A stretch of 6,430 bases of DNA from contig JAJZZT010000241.1 in the NCBI GenBank assembly GCA_021797415.1, forward strand, positions 1 to 6,430, written 5' to 3'. Positions within the stretch are counted from its first letter, which is position 1; each line of letters starts with the position of its first letter. This document shows positions 1 through 5,261 of this stretch, piece by piece. The position numbers and the translations under genes were made by a program. Source of the DNA: Bacillota bacterium (GTDB lineage Bacteria > Bacillota > Bacilli > Alicyclobacillales > SLC66). The notes under the pieces are model-generated. The model searched no databases. It was not told the DNA's origin and was given only the letters and a program-made list of their open reading frames with translations.

Positions 1-417
1 CAGAAAGACCGCAATCGCAGGTGGAGACGGACCAAATTGTACGCGCGGGTAGCGGCGCGTGGGGAATTTGTGTCCAATCTGACCACGGGCGGCGAGGCGT
101 TTCCGCTGTCGATCATCGGAGAAGCGGACCAGAGATTGAACGTGGCCGCTGTCAGAAGGGAGATCATCCATCTGGTATCGCTGATTCCCGAGACGGTGGA
201 AGGGGAATCTGGACGTCTGCTGGGGGAGTTAGGCGTGGATCTCGGCATTGATGCAGACGGGCGGGTCTACGTGATTGAAGTGAATTCCAAACCATGGAAA
301 ACGCCCGTGACGACGAGAGGTTCGCAAACATTGGTCGACCTGTCATTTGTGCGTCCCATCCTCTTCGCGCGTGAGCTGGCGCACAACTCAGACGCGAGAA
401 GGGAGCCGCGATCGTGA
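1..417 (+). CDS. YheC/YheD-like ATP-grasp protein, C-terminal part (5' end outside window)
   Basis: The frame is open from base 1 to the TGA at 415-417, giving the last 138 residues of a longer protein. The visible part is the C-terminal half of an ATP-grasp fold as found in the YheC/YheD endospore coat-associated family. It shows YARVAARGEFVSNLTTGG near the start, matching the family segment that reads 'R..A..G.WV.N...GG'. It then shows LGVDLGIDADGRVYVIEVNSKP, the metal-binding strand. Within this, Glu (codon 277-279) and Asn (codon 283-285) are the expected Mg-ATP ligands, so the active site looks intact as far as it can be seen. The ATP-binding loop and N-terminal domain lie upstream of the window. 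The end overlaps the next gene by 4 bp (GTGA, 414-417), which indicates one operon and probable translational coupling. By family, it should be an ATP-dependent carboxylate-amine ligase. The substrate is unknown. Confidence 0.88.
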   Translation, partial: QKDRNRRWRRTKLYARVAARGEFVSNLTTGGEAFPLSIIGEADQRLNVAAVRREIIHLVSLIPETVEGESGRLLGELGVDLGIDADGRVYVIEVNSKPWKTPVTTRGSQTLVDLSFVRPILFARELAHNSDARREPRS

Positions 418-1835
418 CTTATTATTTGCTCCACAATGGTCAGCCGTCCGCGCAGCGGCTGGCGCGCAGGGCGGGCGATGTGGTGCCCGTCCGTGAATTG
501 CGCACGGTCACGCGCGATGATGTCGTGATCCACTACGGCAACGCGACGGAAGTCAGCGGCGGACTGTGGGAGGCGAACAGACCGGAAGGAATCCGCCTCA
601 CGCAGTCGAGACCGCTCATGCTGAAGGCCCTTGCGGCAGTGGGCGTGCGCGCGGGGAACAGGCCGCAGCTTGCGCGGCACTACCAGGTGCCTGTGTTCAA
701 TCTCCAGGCCATTGGCTGTTTTCGCACAGAGTCCAAGAATGTGTGGCTGAACAAGCGGCTGAATGAGGTGGTGGATTCATTTTCGGAGATCTCCGGGGAT
801 CTCGATGAGCAGGCGCGCCGCGTATCGCTCATGGCGGTGCGGGCCGTCCACACGCTGGGGCTGGAGTTTGCGCTCGTGACGCTCGGCGTCAATCCCCACG
901 GCCGTATTTTTGTTCTGGATGTCGCGCCGGCGCCGGTACTCAAGGGCCGCTTGCTGGAATTGTTCAGCGCGGGCCTCGTGAATTACATGGAGGCAATGGA
1001 AAATTCGCAGGCGGACAGGAGTGCGTTGCTGCTCGGAACCGATCTGGAATTCATGCTGAAAGGGAGGCGCGGGAAGATGGTTCTGGCATCCCATTACTTT
1101 CCGTCAAAAGGAAAGATCGGGTGCGATGACCGGACGTATGCCGGCGACCGGACCAAGCGTCCGCTGGCGGAGATCAGGCCGGACCCGGCGGCGACACCGG
1201 AGGAGGTGTGCCGGAATATCGCGGATGCGCTGGCGCAGGCGGTGCGCATGAACGGTGCGCCGTATCCGGAGTGGCTGGCGGGGAGTGCGCCGTTTGAGCG
1301 GTTTCCGATCGGCGGGCATGTGCATTTCAGCGGACTTCCTTACACGGCGAGGCTGGTCAACCTGCTCGACGTGTACGTGGGACTGCCGCTGATGCTGATC
1401 GAGGATCCGGTGTCGGCGGGACGAAGACGGCCCAAGTACGGATTTCTCGGGGATATCCGGCACAAGTCGCACGGCGGGTTTGAGTACCGCACGCCCGCGA
1501 GTTTCCTGGTCGATCCGGACATCGCGCTGGGAACGCTCTCACTGGCCTACATCGTGGCGCTGCACCACGGGCAGTTGCCCTACCTTCCATTGCACAGCGG
1601 GGACCATGTGAGGGCATTTTACAAGAACGACCGGGAGCGCTTGCTTGCGCTCGTGACGCGTGTGCACGAGCACGTCCGCCGCACACCGGCATACACGCGC
1701 TACCAGGAACCGATCGAATTGATTTTTTCCATGATTCACAATGACGAGGTGTGGGACGAATCGGTTGACGTGCGAAAATCGTGGGATGTGCAGGCCAAAC
1801 CGCAGAGCGGCCGCAGACGGAAAACGGCGTCATGA
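414..1835 (+). CDS. Putative amidoligase: reduced ATP-grasp-like N-terminus plus glutamine-synthetase-like COOH-NH2 ligase domain
   Basis: This 473-residue protein starts at GTG 414, with AAGGGAG (399-405) 8 nt upstream and a GTGA overlap with the preceding stop. Residues about 200-440 carry the signature of the COOH-NH2 ligase (type 2, phage phiEco32-like) family, a glutamine-synthetase-like fold. The motifs in order are GTDLEF (208-213, Glu212), LAEIRPDP (251-258, Glu253 and Arg255), GGHVHFSG (300-307, His302 and His304) and GGFEYRTP (354-361, Glu357 and Arg359). These are the expected metal and ATP ligands, so this domain looks active. Residues about 1-195 resemble a shrunken YheC/YheD ATP-grasp: IHYGN, then LTQSRPLMLKAL, and near residue 148 LGLEFALVTLGVNPHGRIFVLDVAPAP. 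That last segment parallels the metal-binding strand of the neighbours, but EVN has become DVA, and no glycine-rich ATP loop is visible. The N-terminus is therefore probably non-catalytic, perhaps binding the substrate. The C-terminus ends in a basic tail (GRRRKTAS). Such domains form amide bonds between amino acids or peptides; the substrate here is unknown. Confidence 0.85.
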   Translation: MTYYLLHNGQPSAQRLARRAGDVVPVRELRTVTRDDVVIHYGNATEVSGGLWEANRPEGIRLTQSRPLMLKALAAVGVRAGNRPQLARHYQVPVFNLQAIGCFRTESKNVWLNKRLNEVVDSFSEISGDLDEQARRVSLMAVRAVHTLGLEFALVTLGVNPHGRIFVLDVAPAPVLKGRLLELFSAGLVNYMEAMENSQADRSALLLGTDLEFMLKGRRGKMVLASHYFPSKGKIGCDDRTYAGDRTKRPLAEIRPDPAATPEEVCRNIADALAQAVRMNGAPYPEWLAGSAPFERFPIGGHVHFSGLPYTARLVNLLDVYVGLPLMLIEDPVSAGRRRPKYGFLGDIRHKSHGGFEYRTPASFLVDPDIALGTLSLAYIVALHHGQLPYLPLHSGDHVRAFYKNDRERLLALVTRVHEHVRRTPAYTRYQEPIELIFSMIHNDEVWDESVDVRKSWDVQAKPQSGRRRKTAS

Positions 1836-1886
1836 GGCCAAGAGTTGCGCGGGTCGGCGCCCTGCCCTGCGCCCGGCGACTTTTGC

Positions 1887-2036
1887 GCCATGGGCAAGGT
1901 TTGCTGGGGCGCCAGTATCCCTTTGCTCGTCGCGAGTTCCATGCCATGGATAAGGTTTGCTGGGTCGCCAGTATCCCTTTGCTCGTCGCGAGTTTAGCGA
2001 TAGCGGTGTCCGAGCAGGAGCAAAGGGATACTGGCG
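1887..2036. repeat. 52-bp direct repeat with a 19-bp inverted copy of its core (REP-like or MITE-like)
   Basis: Two 52-bp units, 1887-1938 and 1943-1994, are identical except at three positions and have a period of 56 bp. The 19-bp core CGCCAGTATCCCTTTGCTC occurs at 1910-1928 and 1966-1984. It recurs as an exact reverse complement at 2018-2036. The second unit and the inverted copy can fold into a 19-bp perfect hairpin with a 33-nt loop. No run of T follows, so it is not a standard terminator. The repeat fills most of the 245-bp gap between the amidoligase gene and the next YheC/YheD-like gene. Because the period is not a multiple of three, the two units are read in different frames, which argues against a coding role. 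It may be an interspersed palindromic element of this genome; its copy number elsewhere cannot be known from this window. Confidence 0.85.
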
Positions 2037-2080
2037 GCTAGCCCCTGACCCTCATTTTCAAGATAGAAGGCGAAGCGCCC

Positions 2081-3169
2081 ATGAAAACTGGTGAACGTCC
2101 TGTGCTCGGCGTGCTTACAGGGGATGCGAACCTGTACGCTCCCTACATCCGGTCCCTGATCGCCACGGCGCGAGAGGCCGGCATCACCGCTTACAGTTTT
2201 TCGCCGCGCATGTGGCGAGACGGTGAAGCGCCGCGCGCTGCGCTGGATTTACCGCTGCCGACCGTCGTGTACAATCGGTTGCCCACGCGCCGGGAGGAGG
2301 TGTCGGCCAGCGCGCTGAGTGTGAAGCGCGCTTTGCGGCAGCAGGCCATACCGTATTTTAATGAGCGGTTCGTAAATAAAAAGGAAATTGACAAAATTCT
2401 TCGCAGTTGCGACGAAACGGCCGCGTTTTTGCCCGAAACGGTTTACTCGGCGACGGAAGACGCGGCGAGAGAACTGCTGGAACGCCACGGCGCGGTGTTC
2501 GTCAAGCCGATCAGCGGCAGTTTTGGCGAGGGAATCTGCAGAATCGGCAGGGAGGGGAGTCGCTACCTGCTGGCGATGCGCCGGTCGAACGGAGCCCTCA
2601 CGCGCGTATACGAAAACCTGGCGGATACGCTTGACGTGTGTCGCGTACAGATGGGCGGCATGGCCTGTCTGTTGCAGGAGGAGATTCCCTTGCTGCGCTA
2701 CGACGGATGCAAGACAGATTTTCGCGTCCACGTCCAGCGAATAGACGGGACCACCTGGCGCACGGTCGCCATCGGCGCAAAGATTGCCCATCCCACGGGC
2801 ATCACGACGCACGTGCACAGCGGCGGAAGGGTGGAGGCGGGTGACGCGGTGCTTGCCGGATGGTTCGGGAAAAAGTGGACAGACGCGCGCGAACGGCTCG
2901 AAGCGGCGGCCAGGGCGACATGCCGCCGGGTATCCGAAGCGCTTGATCCGCAACTCGGTGAACTGGGACTGGACATGGGACTTGCGAACGATGGGAGGAT
3001 TGTCGTGTTTGAGGCCAATGCGAAACCGGGAAGGGCGATTTTTCACCATCGTGCGCTGCACGGTGCGGGCGTGCAATCGCGCAAAATGATCCTGCGCTAC
3101 GCGCAGTACCTGCACCAGAATGAAAGGACGGCCGACGGGCCGGCGGCGGTGATGTTCGATGGCTCGTGA
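2081..3169 (+). CDS. YheC/YheD family endospore coat-associated ATP-grasp protein
   Basis: This 362-residue protein has the full YheC/YheD layout. An N-terminal domain begins with a 'LGVLTG' strand and contains TVVYNRLPTR (61-70), the family's YNR motif. It is followed by FVNKKEIDKIL (97-107). The ATP-grasp domain has VKPISGSFGEGI (141-152) with the ATP-binding lysine (142) and glycine-rich loop, LLQEEIPLL (197-205), FRVHVQR (214-220) and GITTHVHSGG (240-249). The metal-binding strand is LGLDMGLANDGRIVVFEANAKPG, with Glu311 and Asn313. All catalytic positions appear present. The start is ATG 2081, with a weak GAAGG about 10 nt upstream. It is preceded by the repeat element at 1887-2036 and overlaps the next paralogue by 11 bp, so the two are co-translated. 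Homologues in Bacillus are described as endospore coat-associated. The fold implies ATP-dependent carboxylate-amine ligation, and the substrate is not known. I see no convincing promoter upstream. Confidence 0.88.
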   Translation: MKTGERPVLGVLTGDANLYAPYIRSLIATAREAGITAYSFSPRMWRDGEAPRAALDLPLPTVVYNRLPTRREEVSASALSVKRALRQQAIPYFNERFVNKKEIDKILRSCDETAAFLPETVYSATEDAARELLERHGAVFVKPISGSFGEGICRIGREGSRYLLAMRRSNGALTRVYENLADTLDVCRVQMGGMACLLQEEIPLLRYDGCKTDFRVHVQRIDGTTWRTVAIGAKIAHPTGITTHVHSGGRVEAGDAVLAGWFGKKWTDARERLEAAARATCRRVSEALDPQLGELGLDMGLANDGRIVVFEANAKPGRAIFHHRALHGAGVQSRKMILRYAQYLHQNERTADGPAAVMFDGS

Positions 3170-4193
3170 GATCGGGATCCTGACGGCGTCCGGAGCAGTG
3201 GGTCGGCTGGGCGGCAATCGCGCCAACTTTGCGCGGCTGTGTCGCGCCGCGCAGCGCGCGGGCGTGGAGTGCTCGGTGTTCAACGTCGATCCGGGCGGAC
3301 AGGTTTCATGCCACAGGTGGCGATCTGGCGACCGCGCCTTCCTTCGCGTGGAACGGGAGTTGCCGGGTACGCTGTACAACCGCATCCCTCTGCGTTCATG
3401 GGAAGGTCGCGACGCGACAGCCGGACTGCTTGCCGCGTGGGCCGCACAGGGGCGCACCGTGACCAATCCGCGTTTTTTGCAGAAGGCGGAGGTGGGGCGG
3501 CTGTGGAACGCGTCGGACGCGCTGCGGTCTTTTGTGCCCGCACAGGAGGAGTGGATCGTCCCGGAACAGCTTGCCGCATTCGTTTTGCGCCATCGCTCGG
3601 TGTATGTCAAACCGCTGGCGGGCAAAGCGGGCATCGGCATCGTGCGGGTGCGGCACAGCGGCGGACGTTACGAAGCCGTTCTCCAGCAGGCGGGCGCGAC
3701 GCGCGTCTGGACGGGTCTGTCCGCATCCGCGCTGCAACGCCTCCTGTGGCGTGCGAACCGCTATCTGCTGCAAGAGGACGCGGATTGCGCGCTTGTCGAT
3801 GGACGCAAATTCGATTTGCGCCTGTTGTTTCACCGCGTCCCCGGCGGAGCCTTTTCACTCACGGGTACGGGCGTCCGCGTGGGTCCGCCGGGCGGGATCA
3901 CCACGCACGTGCCAAACGGCGGATCGCTTGCCAGGCCGTCCGACGTGTTGCCCGCGGTGTTTGGCGCGCGCGCCGCGCGCGTCGATGCGCTGGCAAAACA
4001 GGTGGCGCAGCAGGCCGCCGACGCGGTAACCGGATTGCCCGGCGTATGGTGCGAACTGTCACTTGATATGGGCCTGTCGCGCGCGGGCGGACCGCGACTG
4101 TTTGAAGCCAACGCCAAGCCGATGAAATTTGACGAACCGGACATTGAACGGCTTGCCAAGCGGCGGCTGGTTGAATTTCTCGGAGCCCTGTGA
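3159..4193 (+). CDS. YheC/YheD family ATP-grasp protein (second full-length paralogue)
   Basis: This 344-residue protein is paralogous to its upstream neighbour. It begins at ATG 3159 inside the end of the previous gene (stop at 3167-3169). No good ribosome binding site is visible, so translation probably depends on coupling. The motifs in order are TLYNRIPLR (71-79), TNPRFLQKAEVGRLW (102-116), VYVKPLAGKAGIGI (148-161, ATP lysine 151 and glycine loop) and LLQEDADCALVDGRKFDLRLLF (203-224). They continue with GGITTHVPNGG (245-255) and LSLDMGLSRAGGPRLFEANAKPM, where Glu316 and Asn318 are the expected metal ligands. The core is intact. The glycine loop (LAGKAGIG) differs from that of the neighbour (ISGSFGEG), and the N-terminal region is more divergent, so the two are probably not redundant. 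It is the last gene of the ATP-grasp run; GGGATAAA-type inverted repeats follow its stop codon. Confidence 0.88.
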   Translation: MAREIGILTASGAVGRLGGNRANFARLCRAAQRAGVECSVFNVDPGGQVSCHRWRSGDRAFLRVERELPGTLYNRIPLRSWEGRDATAGLLAAWAAQGRTVTNPRFLQKAEVGRLWNASDALRSFVPAQEEWIVPEQLAAFVLRHRSVYVKPLAGKAGIGIVRVRHSGGRYEAVLQQAGATRVWTGLSASALQRLLWRANRYLLQEDADCALVDGRKFDLRLLFHRVPGGAFSLTGTGVRVGPPGGITTHVPNGGSLARPSDVLPAVFGARAARVDALAKQVAQQAADAVTGLPGVWCELSLDMGLSRAGGPRLFEANAKPMKFDEPDIERLAKRRLVEFLGAL

Positions 4194-4211
4194 ACGGCGC
4201 CTCGGGGACAT

Positions 4212-4246
4212 GGGATAAACCAAGTTTTTGCAGGCGACTTTATCCC
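4212..4246 (+). repeat. Inverted repeat after the ATP-grasp gene run (possible weak terminator or processing hairpin)
   Basis: GGGATAAA at 4212-4219 pairs exactly with TTTATCCC at 4239-4246 across a 19-nt loop, 18 bp after the stop of the preceding gene. The loop holds a run of five Ts, but no T-run follows the stem, so it is not a standard intrinsic terminator. An alternative stem, GCAGGC (4230-4235) with GCCTGC (4251-4256), would compete with it. The left arm belongs to a longer 19-bp sequence (4204-4222) that recurs inverted at 5211-5229. Confidence 0.4.
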
Positions 4247-4264
4247 CGCTGCCTGCTCACGAGG

Positions 4265-4293
4265 TTGCGCAGGCGCGCGCCTGCTGTTATCAT
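4265..4293 (+). promoter_or_regulatory. Extended -10 promoter of the small RNA gene, with a palindrome in the spacer
   Basis: A -35-like TTGCGC (4265-4270) is separated by 17 bp from TATCAT (4288-4293), which matches the -10 consensus at five of six positions. TG at 4285-4286 makes it an extended -10. The predicted start, about 7 nt downstream, is position 4300, exactly where the long closing stem of the RNA begins. The -35 box is weak (only TTG matches). The spacer is filled by a perfect 16-bp palindrome (4269-4284, GCAGGCGCGCGCCTGC), a possible operator. Confidence 0.5.
4269..4284. promoter_or_regulatory. 16-bp perfect palindrome inside the promoter spacer (candidate operator)
   Basis: GCAGGCGC at 4269-4276 is followed directly by its reverse complement GCGCCTGC at 4277-4284. 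The half-site GCAGGC also occurs as a second inverted pair just upstream (4230-4235 and 4251-4256), giving four copies in 55 bp. The position between the -35 and -10 elements suits a dimeric regulator, but the GC richness of the genome makes such palindromes less surprising. No regulator is known for it. Confidence 0.35.
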
Positions 4294-4299
4294 AATAAC

Positions 4300-4487
4300 C
4301 ACCTGCTGTGCGCGTATGCGGACATCTGTTTTGAACCTTACGTGTTTACCGGGAGACGGGAATACGTCGCCGTGCTGGCACGCCCCTTCGCGGGGACGTC
4401 AAATATCGGCGCGCCGGTCACCCACCTGCGAGAGCAGGTTCGAAAACACGCGTTCGGTACGGCACATGCGGGTGTTGCCGTTTTTTT
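4300..4487 (+). ncRNA. ssrS: Structured small RNA, probable 6S RNA
   Basis: A promoter (TATCAT at 4288-4293) and a terminator (4459-4487) bracket a transcript of about 185 nt with no credible reading frame. Its two ends fold into a long rod. The helices are 4300-4306 with 4468-4474 (7 bp), 4307-4311 with 4462-4466 (5 bp), 4314-4316 with 4458-4460 (3 bp), 4319-4323 with 4452-4456 (5 bp) and 4327-4338 with 4436-4448 (12 bp, G4442 bulged). That makes 32 base pairs including wobbles. A bubble then opens at 4339, which is nucleotide 40. A GC-rich apical arm follows, with 4348-4352 paired to 4414-4418 and local hairpins at 4371-4382 and 4383-4395. A hairpin with a GAGA loop (4424-4439) competes with the end of the long helix. 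Known 6S RNAs are about 180-200 nt with a closing stem, a central bubble where product RNA starts near nucleotide 40-44, and a 3'-side bubble hairpin. All of these are matched in outline. By this identity it would bind sigma-A RNA polymerase. No sequence-level homology was verified, so the RNA gene is surer than its family. Confidence 0.6.
4459..4487 (+). terminator. Rho-independent terminator of the small RNA
   Basis: ACGGCA (4459-4464) pairs with TGCCGT (4476-4481), extended by a C-G pair inside, with a GC-containing loop. Seven Ts run from 4481 to 4487. The stem shares bases with the RNA's closing helix, so termination and the mature fold are alternative pairings. Confidence 0.8.
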
Positions 4488-4523
4488 CAGACATGTATTC
4501 CTGATATTTATTGAGTATGCCGA

Positions 4524-4553
4524 CCTCACATCGCGGCGGGATGTGAGGTTTTT
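4524..4553 (+). terminator. Second terminator-like hairpin, upstream of the histidine phosphatase gene
   Basis: CCTCACATC (4524-4532) pairs perfectly with GATGTGAGG (4540-4548) around a 7-nt loop and is followed by five Ts (4549-4553). It lies 37 nt after the end of the first terminator and 47 nt before the GTG start of the phosphatase. It could back up the first terminator, or act as an attenuator for a phosphatase transcript starting between the two. No clear promoter is visible in 4488-4523. Confidence 0.75.
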
Positions 4554-4599
4554 GCGTGAGGGAATTGATTCAAGGAATGGATATTCGGGGGCGTGCGGA

Positions 4600-5187
4600 G
4601 TGAAAGCGACGGAATTGTGCGTGGTACGGCACGGCAGGACGGATTGGAATGACCAGCGGCGCGCGCAAGGCAGGGCCGACATTCCGCTCAACGCGCGCGG
4701 GAGAGAACAGGCGCGCCGCTGCGCTGCCCATCTCGCCCTTGCGGGACCATGGGACGCCGTGGTCTGCAGCCCCCTGTCGCGTGCGTGCGAGACGGCCGAT
4801 ATCATCGCCCGCGCCACAGGCGTGTCCGCCATTTCCGTGCTGGATGCTCTCGTGGAGCGCGATTGCGGCATGCGCGGTGGGTGGACGCCCGAGGAGGCGC
4901 TGGCGAGAGGCATTTCCGATCAACCGGAGGATGCGGAATCGGATGAGGCAATCCGCACGCGCGCACGCGCCGCCCTTGTCGCGGTGGCCGAAGCGTACGC
5001 CGGGCGGCGCGTGCTGGTGGTGTCGCATGGCGGTTGGATCCGCGCCGCCCTCGAAGCGGTGCTGGGCGTCGCGGACGCACGTGCCAGAGGCGCGCTGGAC
5101 AACACCGGTCTGTGCCGGTTGTCGCACAGGGCGGGCGTCTGGGAAGTTCATTCGGTCAATGAGCGGAACCACCTCGGAGAACTGTGA
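4600..5187 (+). CDS. Histidine phosphatase superfamily protein (phosphoglycerate-mutase-like)
   Basis: This 195-residue protein carries the histidine phosphatase (branch 1) signature. LCVVRHGRTDWN (6-17) holds the phospho-accepting His11 in the RHG motif, and QGRADIPLNARGREQA (23-38) follows. Then come VVCSPLSRACETA (54-66, phosphate-binding Arg61), LVERDCGMRGG (84-94, acid Glu87) and VLVVSHGGWIRA (138-149, second catalytic His143). All four catalytic positions are present, so it should be an active phosphatase or mutase. The fold covers cofactor-dependent phosphoglycerate mutases, alpha-ribazole phosphatase and broad-specificity phosphatases; the short length favours a phosphatase, but the substrate cannot be assigned. 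GTG 4600 is chosen because the RHG strand begins a few residues later and a G-rich stretch (4586-4591) lies 8 nt upstream. The open frame continues upstream to TTG 4228, but that part covers the small RNA and both terminators. The gene converges on DUF488. Confidence 0.88.
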   Translation: MKATELCVVRHGRTDWNDQRRAQGRADIPLNARGREQARRCAAHLALAGPWDAVVCSPLSRACETADIIARATGVSAISVLDALVERDCGMRGGWTPEEALARGISDQPEDAESDEAIRTRARAALVAVAEAYAGRRVLVVSHGGWIRAALEAVLGVADARARGALDNTGLCRLSHRAGVWEVHSVNERNHLGEL

Positions 5188-5210
5188 TAAAGTCCTCTCT
5201 CCTCGGAATG

Positions 5211-5229
5211 TGGTTTATCCCATGTCTCC
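5211..5229. repeat. Inverted copy of the 19-bp sequence at 4204-4222
   Basis: TGGTTTATCCCATGTCTCC at 5211-5229 is the reverse complement of 4204-4222 except at one base. The two copies flank the small RNA and phosphatase genes, about 1 kb apart, in opposite orientation. The same core occurs a third time, more diverged, at 5246-5261. Confidence 0.7.
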
Positions 5230-5261
5230 TTGATCATGCGGGTCAGGGAACATGGGATGAA
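5214..5261. terminator. Hairpin between convergent genes, possible bidirectional terminator
   Basis: Bases 5214-5229 pair with 5246-5261 over 16 positions with one mismatch and two wobbles when read as + strand RNA; the loop is 16 nt. The stem starts 27 bp after the phosphatase stop, and its right arm lies inside the last codons of the DUF488 gene. No U-tract follows on the + strand, so terminator activity is uncertain. The convergent arrangement is the main argument for it. Confidence 0.4.

Noticed and set aside
1887..1994. Possible CRISPR array from the direct repeats.
   Set aside because: Only two 52-bp copies with a 4-bp gap, no spacers of normal length and no cas genes.
1781..2041. An open frame on the + strand running through the 52-bp repeats.
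   Set aside because: The repeat period (56 bp) shifts the reading frame between copies, the frame overlaps the amidoligase gene, and no domain or ribosome binding site supports it.
2249..3640. Long open frame on the minus strand opposite the two YheC/YheD-like genes.
   Set aside because: It mirrors GC-rich codon use of the sense genes, has no recognisable domain, and spans two well-supported genes.
4437..4444. GGTTCGAA, resembling the T-loop of a tRNA.
   Set aside because: No acceptor, D or anticodon arms are present, and the bases pair within the long helix of the small RNA.
4190..4504. Open frame of 104 codons overlapping the small RNA.
   Set aside because: Arg- and Cys-rich with no recognisable domain; the same bases are explained by paired RNA helices, and it crosses the T-run terminator.
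4300..4553. Riboswitch or T-box leader for the phosphatase gene.
   Set aside because: No T-box motif or riboswitch core that I recognise is present. The first terminator plus the end-to-end pairing points to a free-standing RNA instead.
4228..4599. N-terminal extension of the phosphatase frame to TTG 4228.
   Set aside because: The extension would read through a promoter, a long-range RNA fold and two terminators. The phosphatase fold begins right after GTG 4600.
4577..4603. Eight-codon frame whose TGA overlaps the phosphatase GTG (GTGA), a possible leader peptide.
   Set aside because: The only ribosome-binding-like sequence (AAGGA) abuts the ATG with no spacing, so initiation is unlikely. 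Too short to support alone.
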